64,000 nucleotides of DNA from Monomorium pharaonis (lineage: Eukaryota; Arthropoda; Insecta; Hymenoptera; Formicidae): the NCBI RefSeq assembly GCF_013373865.1, contig NC_050473.1:13892283-13956282 (forward strand). Direction: 5' to 3'. The notes below the pieces were generated by a model. The model did not search any database. It saw only the letters and a list, made by a program, of their open reading frames with translations, and was not told the origin of the DNA. Positions 1-12,961 of this stretch are shown here, in pieces. Position numbers and translations under genes: made by a program. The stretch's first letter is position 1, and each line of letters opens with the position of its first letter.

Positions 1-1070
1 TATTTATGTGTGCGTGAGTTTTTCGTAAAATTCAGATAAAAAGAAATTATAATTTAATTGTATAAAAATTTATTAAAACATTTTTAACTTTAAATTTATG
101 TTTTATTATGAGGGTCTATTGTACTCGATGGACATTGAACGAGCTTAATTCCACATTATCGTTGCTAAGTCAATTACATACAGATAAACTTTCTGCCCTG
201 CACTTTTGTTTGCGCACGAAATTAATCGTATAAATACGTATATACAACGTAACATTCTTTCGCGGGAAAGAGAGAGAGAAAGAGAGAAAGACCAATAGAT
301 ACTTTATCAGCGAAACGACAAGTACCTGGGCGTGCAGCGCGCATCGGTGCGTTTCATAAATATTGTTATTGGTGCGCAGAAATCTGTGTGTCACACGCAG
401 GAGTCATACGTTCTACCCCTCTCGCAGCAGCCACTCCTCCCGCAGAGGGAAATCCTTCTCTTTCTCTTTCACCCCTTACTCGCCTGTTTCTCCAATGTGG
501 TGCTCTACCACCACTACTCTTCCTCTCCTTTAGAATCGGGCGTCCCACTTTTCTTTCTCTCTTTCTCTTGGTCTTTCTGCCTCGTTGTCCCGCTTTCGCG
601 GCGCCTTTTCTCTTCCCTCCCCGCAATCGGCGCGTCATACCGCCTTCCTCTGGTCTCTTGTTCCGCTCTTTTTCGCGCCGTGGAAATCGTTTGTCCCTAC
701 GGCGGACGTGCAGCCATTCGTCGAGGACGATCGAACGAAAAAGGGGGCGTAAACGGTATTTCTCGCGGACGGCACGGACATCGGCGTCAGCGGTAAATTC
801 TGGACGACCGGACCGTGGCGAGAACTTGGCCAAGTACCGCGGCAACGCCTCTCGAGCTTCTCTCGGCAGTCGATCGAATCATAGGATAAACCGTATAGTT
901 ATCGGCTACATATACCAACTCAGACTAGACGCTTGCACTTTGCAACCATGTTCTTTTGCCAAGTTTACATTTTCTCGGTTCTCGCCCGACCTTTTGTTAC
1001 TTGGATATATCGTTCATCTGTTAGCTCCATTATCTTTGACGTTAATCCGATGACAATTGGTCATTTCGGA
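1..1070. other. No gene; AT-rich start, then a pyrimidine-rich CpG patch
   Basis: Bases 1-300 are AT-rich, ending in a short GA run (264-290). From 400 to 850 the plus strand is CT-rich and CpG-dense. Two plus frames and one minus frame are open together there, which is the mark of stop-poor composition and not of coding. Confidence 0.6.
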
Positions 1071-1785
1071 CAAGTGACAAAAAAAATTTTATTAGGAAGT
1101 TAATGTCTTATTACTTTGATAGGTATTATTATTGCATAACTATTATTTATGCATCACGATCGGAAATCTTGTGACTGTTTTTACGTGTGACAGATATCGA
1201 GATCGATGAATCTATTTCGCGCGATAAACGATGCGCGCGATTCGCTTAATCATCTAACTAACGATATTATAGTCTTGTCTAACGGGTAAACTTTATTCCA
1301 AGAAATTAATATTGCCCTGATGTATCTCGAGTCATTGATAAAAAGGGTATCGGAGAATTAATCAATCTTCGTAGAAGTTACAAACTTTTCCTGCTAAAAC
1401 TTCTTTTAATAAGATTCTTTCAATAAGCTGGTTTTTATGAGTAGATTGATTGGACGAAGATAGACAGTATAATTTCTGAAATTATAACTTGAAATTTAAT
1501 TATGTCTGCGACATAAGTTTACACGCACCCAATTGCAGACTTGTGAAATAAAAAGTACGTGACTTGTGTGTATTATGCATATTAATTTTATGTACTTTTT
1601 AGTTTTATAATTTTATCTTGATGTCTTTCTCGAGAAGATAATTTTGTTGCTTCGAAAAAAGTATAGTGTGTATAGCATTTTACATGCGAATAGTTGAATA
1701 AGGTGGTGTCTATTTTACTTCTATTTTTACAAGATTCGTTATTTTCTTTTCGCGCTTGGGCAAACGATAAATTTCTTCCATTTCT
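1071..1785. other. AT-rich, nothing seen
   Basis: I found no paired splice sites, repeats or long frames in this stretch. Confidence 0.6.
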
Positions 1786-3200
1786 TGGATGATAGTCCCG
1801 TCATACGACCGATACCGCGGATATAACGCGTTACACGCGGAGACGCGCGCAAATAAACGAGCGCGCGTGCGGGAGTATGCGTGCGCGTCTACCGATACGT
1901 GTATAAACCATATTTTATTCCATGTATTATATTATATAACCCATACGTGTGTACACATGCGGATGCGCAAACATCGACCGCGAGTGAAAGCTTTCGATGC
2001 GATGTTTGTCGTCAAAGACGAGCTTTTTTCAACGAGAAGGCGACTACTCGCGTGTACGTGACGCGACAAAAGCTCCTGGATTTTTCGTGCTTCGGCGTGG
2101 TGTTTGGGAAATATTGCGGGGAAAATCACGAACGTCGCCGGATCGTCCTCGACCGCGCGTGTCACCGCGTATGTTCGCCCCAAATCATCGTGACTCGAGG
2201 CGGGCGCGATCGCTCGGAAAGGAGGGTGTGCTACCGAAAAGATATGTTTTCGCTGTACACTTGGGGAAAGTAAAATCTCCTTTTTTGTTTCGTTAACGAG
2301 CTCGCGAAAGCAAGTACGTTTAATAGATATAAATGTTGTTTACGTTGCGAGAGAGATGGGTACTAAGTGCATATGCGATAAACTGTTTACTTCCGAATGA
2401 GAGTACAGAAAGATGTACTCTTGCGAGTCCAACCGGGTGTGTACCGGGAGCAGCAGCAGCAACAGCCTCTCGTGCAGCTTCGGTTGAAGTTTCGCAGTCG
2501 ACGCACAACGACATTTTACAAATTTATATATCAAAATGACGTGCGCTCGCGCGTTCGCGCACGGCTTCTCGCTCGTGTAAATATTTGCCGAGTATTTCCC
2601 AGCGCAAGGGATGAAAATAAATTGTGCGTAACGCGTGCGCCGTGCGATGCTCGGGGTGCCGAGATGGATTTTTCCTTTGATCATCCCCGGTGGCTGTCGT
2701 GTAATTGGTGCTATAGCTCGACTTCGGTGCGTGCTACATTTCTTATTCATCCGACGGAGTTTGATGCCTCGAAGCCGGGGAAGTTGGTTTGTCAATAGGC
2801 CGCGTGTATTATTCAGACGACCGAACGGTGGGCGGACAAGTGCTGTCGATACGATCAAAAAGTGGATTTTGTCCTTTTAGGCATTTATATCGTGACTACG
2901 TCGCATTACCGTTTCGGAGAATCGCATCAAGTATGCACTCTCTATGGCGACTGTTTAATTACAGTCGGAAGTCCGAGTAAATATCCCGCGAATGTGAATT
3001 CGAATGCCTCTCAGCGAATCCTGTGTACTCGCAACGACGGTTAACTGTCGTTTCAATCGGCTGTTTGTTCTCGAACCAAACCAGATTTATTTCCCATTCT
3101 CCTCCTCCTCCTCTTGCGGTCGTTCTGTTAAATGTAAGATTCGCTGATAAAAACGCGGCATCTTTATTCATCGCGATTAGCGAATTCTCGATCAATGGCC
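1786..3200. other. CpG-dense non-coding patch
   Basis: GC and CpG rise sharply. A short AGC run sits at 2449-2460. Several short frames overlap on both strands with no recognisable product. Confidence 0.55.
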
Positions 3201-5110
3201 GCGAATAAAAAAAGGCATCTGCCCTTTCATTATTCTACACGAATGATTTTTCTTTAAAATATTGAAGTGACTTTTCACGAGAAAAGATTTTTTTCTCTTC
3301 GTTTTATCCGTGATAAAAAAAGACTTTACTGGAAAATTTATTTATTTATGTCGTTTGTCGTCATTAAGGACTAACTTATGAACGATTTAGATTTTTATTT
3401 CTTAGAGAGATTTTGAAAGAGAGTCAAATACATGTTTGGTTTTAATCGCGTGTTTTTTAAACGGCATATGTATGAATATCGCGGTGAGTGAATATTAAAG
3501 TGGATAATAAATCAACGATCATTACCGATAATCTGCTTTTAATCCGTTTATAGCGAGGGTACCAAAAACCGTCCACGCGCCTCTTCAGAGTACTCGACAA
3601 ACAGTGGGCGCAGGAAAATCTGGATTAAATGCCGAAAGAAGCGATATCGAATGTCCTTTTCCATCGCGTGCGTTTAAGCGGGTCAACGTGAATATAATCT
3701 GCGATTATTCGCTGGACAATGTGCGCGCGATTCATCGAGCATGCGGCGCAAAAATCTCACGACTACGGCGCGCGTACGTGCGCGCTCGGGATTCGTTCCG
3801 TCGCGTCGTCCAGTTCGCTGGAAAAATCGATTTTACGTTTTACGTTTCACGTTTAACGTTCCAAGAGGAGAAATTTGCGGAAATTGGCCGTACAGAGTCC
3901 ATATATCTAGACTCGTTACCGTAATTCTGTACTACTCGTCCGAGTCGGCCGGATACGCGGTGCGCTCTCTTTGCGTTTAAATTTTTTTTCCACGCTCGTG
4001 ACGAGATATCCGGCGGGTCGGTCGACCGAGTTCCCCCCTCGGAGAACTGGCCTGGTGCAGTGCATATCGATCGAGTCAGGATTCGAGAGGTTCGCGTGTC
4101 ACGGGTCAGGTGAGTCGGAGCCTTCGGCAGGAAGGCGGAGGAGAGGAAGGGTGTTTTCGTTCCAGTTCTCGTATATACCCTAAGTACCGACACCTTCCGC
4201 CTCTACCGACACCACTGCCACATCTCGTTATCCTTCTCCTACTCCCTTCCTTCCATTCTCTTTCGGTTTTCTCGTGCAGGCCGGTGTTTACGTAAAAATA
4301 CCGAGTTTACGATCGATCGAGTTCATCGAGAATCACTTCGTGGTCGAACGTCGCGGGTAAAAAGAGAAAAACCCCCGAGAGAAAGGGGGAGAGTCGATGC
4401 TAAAGCCATATGGTTATTAAATCGGTCGTTATTGGATAGCGCTTTTACGCTCGGAATTTCGCCGCGGCGCTCTCGGCCGGGTCGCTTTTGATTTATTAAT
4501 TTCTCATCAGCGACTTGGCGCGCGCCGCGATACGTATCTGGCGCGGGGACATCGGCGGACGTCGGTAAACACATTCGGGGTAAAGGACAGACCCTGCATG
4601 TACGCGGTAACTGTAACCTATTTACCGAACGCAACCTATTTATACGAATTCGCAGCCGTGAGCTCGTCCGCCGGGTACACCGCGATCTGTCGGACCGCGG
4701 TGCGACCGGGGTCTCTACGTCCGACAAATTATAACTGTTTCTCGATATGCCCGCAGGACTCTCTCTCGCACGGTCGTATAATTAAGCCATTTCTATATTA
4801 TACAGAACAGAGCGCGGATCGCCCGGGTACGGTCCTTTCTCTCTCTCTCGCTCTCTCACTCGCTCTTTCCCGTTGCCCGATACGAATTATACGCCGTGGC
4901 GCCTGAATAAATAACAGGGCCGCCGCCGGACGCCATCGAACACCCCGTTTACTCAATATTTAATCGTCCATTGTTCGGCGCTCTCTTATACCGGTGTTTC
5001 TCCCTTTTTCGAGGCGCGCTCATTGGACCGGACCGGAATAATGGTCCTCGATGTAATCGCCGCATTTCGCCGGCGATATTTCCACGAGGAAACCTGACCT
5101 GGCGCGAGCG
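3201..5110. other. AT block then CpG block with one strong donor-like site
   Basis: 3201-3560 is AT-rich. 3600-5100 is CpG-dense. CAG|gtgagt at 4110 would suit the end of a non-coding first exon, since the GC-rich sequence before it lacks a convincing frame. A TC-rich run lies at 4836-4868. Confidence 0.5.
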
Positions 5111-7080
5111 ACCGACATTTTCGATCACCTTTACGTAAGCGTGAATTCGTCGAAAATTTATTGCGAGCCGTCGTTCCGATTTAAGAAATATTTTATAATC
5201 GTAGAACGTCTTTCGATTAATTGAGTGGAATAGAAAGCATCACTAAATAATAATTTTGCGGGAAAGCTATAATGATTTATAGCGTTCTATTTCTCTCGTC
5301 ATATAAAAACGTCATAAGAGATCGTAAGAGGAATGTATGCCTTTACTCTTTTTTTTTTTTTGCTAAATTGTTTCTTATTTAAAATATTTTTTGCTTGTTT
5401 CCGTTTTGCTGTTACGAGTTTGAAACTTTTCACATTAAGGACGAAATGGCCTCTATAATAGTACTGCCTGTCTCGCCGTCCTATCTTTTCTTCATTAAAT
5501 GCTGTTTATGCTTTCCTCATGGAGACTCATTAATTTTATAATAATATAGCTGATGACGCGATTAGTTTGGCTACGTATAGCTATATATATAAGGATAAAA
5601 CTGCCACGTCGCGCGGCGTTATTTTGCGCGGCCTTAATGCGTTTTTAAGTATTTTTGTATCGCATATATATCTATACTCCTTTTTTTTGCAACGACGTTT
5701 AGCACTTAATTTTTTTCTGTCGCAAGTCGTACGAATACGCTGTGGCGAAGGCTGGCGGGCACCGCGAAGCGAACAGAGAGCTTTTTGAAGCGATAAAGCT
5801 TTCGGGACAAATATCCATTATGCAGTCGCTTCAGGGACTCGGATTTGTCGATAATATCGCACCTCTAACTTCTGCCACCTGCGGAGGGAACTTTTATTAA
5901 ATTTACATACCCGCTGTGTTCCCGGCCTTTATTTAAATTGGCACTCGAATCGTGCACAGGGGAGTGTTAATATCGTATCGCGTGGAGGAAAAACAATAGC
6001 GGGTCCAATCAGCCTTTATACAATGTCGCGGCGGAGTTGAGATAAAATCGAGGGAATTGTAGCACGTTATTGCCCTGAACGTGAATTACTATTACAAAAA
6101 GTTCTTTCTTTTATAAATCTTATTTGGCCGGCGGAATAATACGATAGAGCGCTTTGTGCGACGTCACTTTACGGCAAATCATGTCGCATAAATGAGTCGG
6201 TCTAATTTGAATGAACATATCGGAAAACGAGATCAAGTTTTTACGCGTAATCTCTCCCCGTTCTTTATCTGCGAGCGATCGCGGAAAGAACTGCTCGTCG
6301 TTCGTGATGCTCACAAATACGGAATAACTCGTCGAGCGGAAAGCGTGAGGAGGGTGGGATGTGTAATCGCTTCGGCGAGCCTAGAAGAGGGCATGACGTC
6401 TCTCGGTATCTTATCAACGCGTGTGCGGCAGAAATTTCCTCGGGAGTAGCGCGCGGCGCGGTTAAATTAGACACAACCACCGTGAAAACGCATAGATCGA
6501 CGATACAGGGTCGGCGACGTGACTGGACTTGGGCGCGCGATGAATTTTCAAGATTTATCCCTCTCGTCGTAGAGGTAACCGCTTAATCGAGTTAGTCAGA
6601 CCGGGGCGCGGAGGGGGGGGGGAGGAATGAGATTTTCATCGTGCCGCTCGCGGCACGTTCGAGCCGGCCTTAATTACGATCCCTTCTCGGCACGGTATCC
6701 GGTGGTAAAGACGGCCGCGGACGCTTTTGGACGGGGGAATGTTGGATTAGGTGTTAGCTTCGTGCCGCTTGCTTACGCTTACGTTCCGTAAGCCGCCGTT
6801 CCGCGCTTCCGTTTCTTGCGTCGAGGGGCACAAGACGTGTACACATCAGCCTCGGCAACATGAGATCCGGCCTTTGAATCGGAATATCGTTTCACCGCAA
6901 GGATATCGCGTTCGCCGAAGGAGAGAGGGTCGATGCTCGCTCGCGTCGCTCGCGCTAAACCTGGAAACCTAGGAACTCTTCTTACCTTTGACAACGACAA
7001 TGAACATCTTCCGATCTTACCGCGGTAGCAACGTAGCTTGGGTGTCACGTTAAGACGTTTAAGCGTCAATTAACATATAC
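5111..7080. other. Mixed composition, no gene supported
   Basis: A TATA-like TATATATAAGG at 5583-5593 has no convincing frame after it. A run of ten G lies at 6613-6622. Near 6986 a minus-strand AAG|gtaaga donor is present, but every frame leading to it soon meets a stop. Confidence 0.5.
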
Positions 7081-7680
7081 CATTGATCCTTCCGATTGGC
7101 TGCAATCGCTTCGTGACTGACGATGAGGTGTTTGGGGCCTATTTGTAGATCGATTTTAATATTGACATTTAGATTTATGATATATTTTTCAATTTACGCC
7201 TGAAAATTTTGTTTCATTTCAATATTATACACCTATATCGACTGCAATATGTGAAAAGTGTATTTGTACAATAGTTTTTTCTCTTGAATGTTTTTTTGTT
7301 TATACAATGGAAACGAAATATTAAATAAATACAAAACTACGTGAGGATTAAAGTTGCAATATTTTTTGGGGTCATTCTACTGATGAAATAGCATTGGAAA
7401 AACTGTTGTACCTGAAAGCGCTCAAAGATGAGATTACGATACAAATATAATAACATTTTTCATCGATATGTTTTCAACAACTGTAGATATATAAGAATTA
7501 TCGATGCATTAATCAATTGAACTTGGATTATTTCGTACGCAACCATAGCCGAAAATGGACGAATCATAATAGAATTTTCATAGAAATATTTAAATGAATG
7601 CTTTAACTCTTAAAAAGAAGAAAATTAATTTTTCTGAACGATACAACGACCCAAGTAAACCGTCGAGAATCGAATCGCCA
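7081..7680. other. AT-rich, nothing seen
   Basis: No frame above about 40 codons with splice sites and no repeats were found. Confidence 0.6.
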
Positions 7681-7723
7681 CGCTTCCGGGACATTGTTTT
7701 CCGTAAAAAAAAAAAAAGGTAAA

Positions 7724-7853
7724 ATGGTGAAGAAAGCCACGAGCACGCCCTCGGATACACTTCCTTTCAAGGACCACTCAGCAACCGATCGAAAAGGCGT
7801 CCCTCTAGATTTCACAGACCCTTCGCCACTTCCTGCACCGTTACTTGCTCGAG
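7724..7853 (+). CDS. Candidate first coding exon, 43 residues, unknown
   Basis: An ATG with A at -3 and G at +4 opens 43 codons that run to the donor CGAG|gtatgc, leaving one base of a split codon. The peptide begins MVKKATSTPSDTLPFKDHSA and is Pro/Ser/Thr-rich with DFTDPSPLPAPLL near its end, resembling a disordered N-terminus. A 13-base A-run lies just upstream of the start, so a retroposed or low-complexity origin cannot be excluded. The minus strand is also open here. No acceptor-donor partner was identified. Confidence 0.15.
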
Positions 7854-9182
7854 GTATGCTCTCTACTCGTCTTACACACCGGTGACCCTTCTCTCTCTCT
7901 GCCAAAGTTTTTCTTCCATTTTACTCTTTCCGTCCTTATTCCTCTCCGTCAACCTCTTGTCTAGCTCTCCGTTCGCCTGGTTTACCACGATTAGACCGCG
8001 TCTGACAGAAATTATACGTCATAATGATTCTCCGACGCCGGTGTTTCCGCGAACATTCGCGACTGCGCGCCGCCAATTACTCAAATTCTCTTAAATCATG
8101 TCCTCATTTTCGAAAATGGGAGAATTGATTCTGGCGATTCGGCTATAACCAAGGCAGCTTTGGTGGCTCGTTGATGTATCCGAGCTAATAGCCGATTTCT
8201 CGCGCTTAATTTCAATTTTCATCCAATAATAGGCTCGCTGTTAGTACGAGCAATTATTTATCGATGAGGTGGGAGCGCTGCTTCGACTCGAATGGGCCGG
8301 TTGGAAGACCTCCGAGCGGTTAGCCCAATCTAGACAATCGCGAAGAAACCACACGTCGATCCTCTACGGATCGATCACCTCTTAAACGATTAAGGTAGAA
8401 ACAATTTACAGGTGCCTGAGAAACCATGAATATCCTCTGATCGACGAGAGAGTTTTGCTCGTAGAACGACCTCTCAACACCGTCCGCCCGTTATTTATAT
8501 CCGTAAATTGATAATCAGATCCCGTCCGCGCCAATCCCATTGCTCAGAAAATTGATTCCCCGGGCTGTGTGCGCCCTCGTGTATCTCTTTTTTTTTTTCG
8601 AAACTTTTATCCTGCCCAATGCCCCTTCGTCATTGGCCAAGTTCCCGACTGGTGAGTCCTGGCACTTGCGGATCAATGGTGATTTAATTAAAGATTATAG
8701 CTCGACGAAAATTAAGATTAATCGTATCCCATCTGCGGACAGAAAGGGGCCGTGAATGACTGGAGGGCGCGGGGAGGTGAACGAGGGCGTTTCGCTCGAC
8801 AATCTCGCGGCCAACGGCCTTAATTATACGAAGAGCGACGGAGGACCGGAAACTCAGCGTCGCCTCGTTGAGGCCTACCATGTCAGAGACGAAACGAGGT
8901 CGAGGACGAGAGCGCGAGTATTTCTGCACTTTGCAGTGCTGGAGTATTATGTCCGCCGTCGAAAAAACGAGCGTAAAACGCTACCCGGGAAGTATCGGAA
9001 ACGGCTATGCTCGAGATAACGATCGAGGTAACGGCAAGTAATCGAATATTCAGCGCAGGTAATCGTTCGCGCAAGTTTATTTTATCGCTGACAATGAGTC
9101 TCGTCGTCGGAAGCTCCGCGAACGTTAAAACGCGAAAGATAAACAGCATTAAATTCTATAATATTTCTGAAATGTTTTTTTT
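7854..9182. other. CpG-rich, isolated donor-like site
   Basis: CTG|gtgagt at about 8651 follows an acceptor-like TTGCTCAG (8547). The intervening 100 bases contain an 11-base T run and give no recognised peptide. The remainder carries mutually overlapping frames. Confidence 0.5.
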
Positions 9183-9199
9183 GGGGGGAGGGGGGGGGG
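9183..9199 (+). repeat. G tract, 16 G in 17 bases
   Basis: GGGGGG-A-GGGGGGGGGG follows an eight-base T run. It could form a G-quadruplex on the plus strand. Polymerase slippage is the simplest origin. Confidence 0.85.
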
Positions 9200-10011
9200 C
9201 AATTTAGCGGCACTGCTGGAGAGAGCATGAAGAATGGACTTTGTATTTTTCCCGGTTTAATCGGCCTTTCAATCTTCGGTTATTGGCCGACAACTTTGTT
9301 CCCTTCACGTATTATATCGTATGCGTTATTACCGTCCGATAAAATGAGCCGAATGTATTATACAATATTCTGCGTAATTAATTGGTTGTTCATGGATAAC
9401 TGGATTTCGATAGCACCGGCATGTATGTAAAATCGATGGTGGACGTTTGTAAAATTTGTGTCACACTAATTCTGGATATTTGGTCATTAGTTGGGTAGCC
9501 CAGTTTGTACAAAAGATATAGCGCTCCCGAAATATTTATTCTGCATTAGTTATAAATATTAATGGCGTATCTGAAATGTTTAATAATTGATGTTGAAAAT
9601 GCGCATTTTGTAAAATGTCCCGGGAATACGAAAATAATATTTTTATTCAAATTAATCTTAAAACTAAAATTAAATTATAGCGTCGATAAGACGCGTTAAC
9701 GTCTAAATGTAATTCTGCCTAATTACTCGAAACTTACTGAAGTTTGTTTAAATGACGCGTAATGACGGAGTTGCCGGATCACAAACTGAAATAGCAAACT
9801 AATGAAATGGAATAATTGCCGTCGAACAATCGATCTTAGATATAATTCTGCATCCGTCGTTTAAGAATTGCCTACGGTGATAGTTATTGATTCGGATAAA
9901 AAGTCAATAAAAAGTCAATTTAATGAACAATCCGCTTTCATGAAGTAAGAATGAGCGAAACGCGCGCGATTTTCCCGGATAAAGTTATCGTTAAATCATT
10001 GACAGTAAAGC
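9200..10011. other. AT-rich, nothing seen
   Basis: Short frames only. TAAT/ATTA motifs are frequent but not arranged in any visible pattern. Confidence 0.55.
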
Positions 10012-10035
10012 AAGGGAACAAGGGAACAAGGGAAC
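10012..10035 (+). repeat. Tandem repeat AAGGGAAC x3
   Basis: Three exact 8-base units directly follow one another. Confidence 0.9.
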
Positions 10036-10164
10036 AAAGGCGTTTGTGCACGATGCCGCAAAAAGATTGTAAACTTTACGACAGCTTATTTCACTTGCGA
10101 GTTTGTGCGTTCGATCGTTCTTTACATCACGAGAGAGAAGGAAAGGGAGGAGGCCTCCTCTGAT

Positions 10165-10184
10165 TCTCTCTCTCTCTCTCTCTC
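10165..10184 (+). repeat. (TC)n microsatellite
   Basis: Ten TC units. Confidence 0.92.
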
Positions 10185-10344
10185 CCGTATGGATTCACTT
10201 TTATCTCTCGCCAAAGTTGCTCGGAGCGACGAACAACCGATTTCCCGTGGAAAATCGTACTCGGCGCGATTAAGGGGCAACAACAATCGCCGTGTCTAAT
10301 GACATTTGCTCAGCTAACAGCGCGACATTTGCACACGCGCTCAC

Positions 10345-10479
10345 CTCTTTTACGATAGCACACCGTAGATTCCGCATACGATTCTCCGTTTTGTTTTCAA
10401 AGGGCAGCGCGCGCCGACCAACTTTTCGGGACAAAAATAACACGCTGTTTTCATAGTCAATATTATTTTTCATTTGTCC
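10345..10479 (-). CDS. Candidate 135-base cassette exon, 45 residues
   Basis: On the minus strand CTAACAAATACAG precedes, and GAG|gtgagc follows, a 135-base segment. It is exactly 45 codons in phase 0-0. The peptide begins GQMKNNIDYENSVLFLSRKV and ends LRCAIVKE. The donor is strong. The acceptor is weaker: the CTAAC is only about 9 bases from the AG and there is no pyrimidine tract. A length divisible by three would allow skipping without frameshift. Product unknown. Confidence 0.18.
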
Positions 10480-11376
10480 CTGTATTTGTTAGGCGCGTTA
10501 CTAAAATAGTCTCGCGGGTTATCGGGAGACATTTGTCGCGTTTATCGTTTCATTCGGAAGGGATTATTTTCATGCGTCTCGCCATCGCGCCGGGGCTCCT
10601 GCGTCGCGAAGGTATCATGCGAGTTTGATATTACGTACCCACGGATATCGCGGAGAATCTAATATTCACGGATATTTCGGCAGCTACGACGATAAAGTGG
10701 GACACGCAACACATCGTAAGAAAACGATTCCTCGAGGGAAGTTAGATAGTCATAAAAGCCGCGTAAATCAAACCGTGAAGGATTTACGATAAGTTACTAT
10801 TAGCTCTGGATTTATGTTCCGCGCCAGTCGGTTGTTTCAGGTTTCTCTCGTTCAAGTCTGTCGAGATCACCGCGAAAAAGAACCGCCTGTCGCTTCAATT
10901 AAGCCGTGATTGCGGTTGCGTGTGCTGTCTCGACGGTAAAACGTGTGTTTATCAATTTAAGACAAAACTACGGGAATCAGTTGGACGGTACTATGCGAAC
11001 GCAGTCGAAACAACGGCCGTTTTCGTGCACGAGGCAAACAAGCTTTTGTGAAAATCCTAATTAATCGGTTTATTCGGGGATGATAAAGAAGAAAAGAGCA
11101 AGCGGAATAATATGCTTTGTGCGCCATTTAAATATTAACTCGCATGGATTCACCTTTGTATCGCATATTTTGCACTAATAAAGCGTGTTTAATATTCAGA
11201 ATCCTTTTATTATACATGAAAATCTTGTAGTAGATTTAGCGTTAAAATCCGATCGATACACCGCAACACTTGTCCTTGTCAGTTTGTTAAAGGATATAAA
11301 AATAAATTGCTCTTAAAGTTTTCACAAAGTTCTTCAAGTGCAGCCATCAGAGCGAAGTCTCGAAGAAAGATTCGTT
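10480..11376. other. No gene supported
   Basis: An acceptor-like GTTGTTTCAG at about 10841 lies inside an ATG-less stop-to-stop frame of about 88 codons ending near 11051. There is no donor and no recognisable domain. Confidence 0.5.
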
Positions 11377-11426
11377 TGGTCGTCTCGACTGCAGGCGGGC
11401 TGATCGATCAGACGTCGAGACGACCA
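11377..11426 (+). repeat. Perfect 13-base inverted repeat with a palindromic loop
   Basis: TGGTCGTCTCGAC (11377-11389) is the exact complement of GTCGAGACGACCA (11414-11426). The 24-base loop contains the perfect 12-base palindrome CTGATCGATCAG (11400-11411). Confidence 0.9.
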
Positions 11427-12901
11427 GCTCGCCGTTATATATAATCGATATTTATGAAATTTTGTCCATTTACAATCAGCGCACAATAATTTCGACACTG
11501 GTAATTCTGTGCTAACGTGCTCGTTACGAGAGAACAGCGATTCCGGATAACCGTGACGTGAGGGTGAAACGCTCGTTTTTAGTTCGCGATATCGGATTAC
11601 AAATGAAACGAGGCTCGTTATAAACGTTAAATGATATTCGAAGTCATTCGAATCCATTGAATAAAGAGTTTCAATTGCAGATGTATTTATGCGGATGTGG
11701 TTGACGAATTTCAGATTACCATTCGCGCCGGTCATTGTATGCATTTAACGTACGCATCGTAGCGAATGTAACGCGCGCACGTAAAACAAACCTACTGCGA
11801 CATACACGACGAAATACACGCCGGACTGTTGCATAACATGATGAATTAATTATTATCAACGAAACCAACAATTTGTCTGCCTTATTGCAGACATAGAAAA
11901 TAATTATTATCTTATCATTGTAAAACAATCGTCACCTTTCTCTTTGTTTCTAACATTTATGGCTGAATGGACATTCGAGATTTTCCGGGGCAAAATCTCC
12001 TGTGATAGGACAGGTAGTCCCGTAGTGCCGTTTTCCACTTCCGGCTTCCTCGCGTTCCATTCGCATACCTCGGTGTATATCGGTGTACTCCACTTAAATC
12101 GAAAAAGTTTGCCATTCGGCGTAACGCGCGAGTGGAATAAACTGAATCGAGATAAAATGATAGCCATGGATACGAGTTGGGATTAGAAACGTAGAGTTCA
12201 AGCCGGACGGTGGTGAGAGGGAACGTGAAACGGGGTAGGAAAGAAGGTTAAAGAGGGACGCAGACCTCTCGACGGTTTAACCTTCCTGGAAATGAAGGCC
12301 GGCTATCCGTGGCTCATCGTGGCGGCCGCGAAGTTCACTCGTCTGGAGGATTATGTTTGGCATGTATACACGTACGCGAGCGTGAGCCCGAATGGGAAAA
12401 AAATTGAGGAAAAATTTCGGAACGTAGTTGGCCAATCGTGAAATTAATTCTTCATCCTCCCTTCTTCCTTCGATTATTGTTATAGTTGGCGATGTGCCAG
12501 CACGGAGACCGCGAATTCCTCCGTAGATCATCGCCGGGGATACGCCGGTGATCGTGAAAACACCCGACGGATGAATGCTGGAAGAAAAGCGACGGATATA
12601 TGTAAATTACGCGGGCGACGCCCTTTAGAATATGCCGTCGAAACTCGTTTCGCATAGTCGACGAATGAACTGATTGCGAAGACATCGCGTGACGATTGTC
12701 AAGGGCGCGTCCAGCGCGACTAACGTGATGCAAATTCTTACTACTCTACTTTTGTTTTCGTGTGGCCGTCTACCATTTTTCACGTAACTTATCGGAATAT
12801 CTCGTGTGAAAAATGTGCGAGAAAACGTGCATTTTTATAAAGTTACGCGCATACTTGCATATGTTAATGATCGGCGAATTTTATACGCTCTCGCGCACGC
12901 T
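11427..12901. other. Frames on both strands, none supported
   Basis: At 11944-12186 (+) and 11907-12167 (-) two overlapping frames of about 80 codons are both open and both look protein-like, so neither can be chosen. CATTTTTCAC at 12774-12783 is inverted at 12806-12815. Confidence 0.5.
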
Positions 12902-12907
12902 CGCGCG

Positions 12908-12944
<37 letters not shown>

Positions 12945-12961
12945 GCGCGCGCATACACGCG
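12902..12961. repeat. (CA)n/(CG)n tract, 60 bases of alternating purine-pyrimidine
   Basis: A CG run, about 16 CA units, a second CG run and GCATACACGCG follow one another. Strict pyrimidine-purine alternation is unbroken for 60 bases, the classic Z-DNA-prone arrangement. Confidence 0.92.

Noticed and set aside
388..1053. 221-codon plus frame
   Set aside because: It starts at a non-ATG codon in CT-rich, CpG-dense DNA where another plus frame and a minus frame are also open; product is Ser/Leu/Arg-rich with no domain.
10790..11051. Stop-to-stop frame of about 88 codons with a TTTCAG inside
   Set aside because: No ATG, no donor, no domain; length expected by chance.
11907..12186. Protein-like frames of about 80 codons on both strands
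   Set aside because: The two overlap almost completely and neither has a domain, promoter or splice evidence, so choosing one would be arbitrary.
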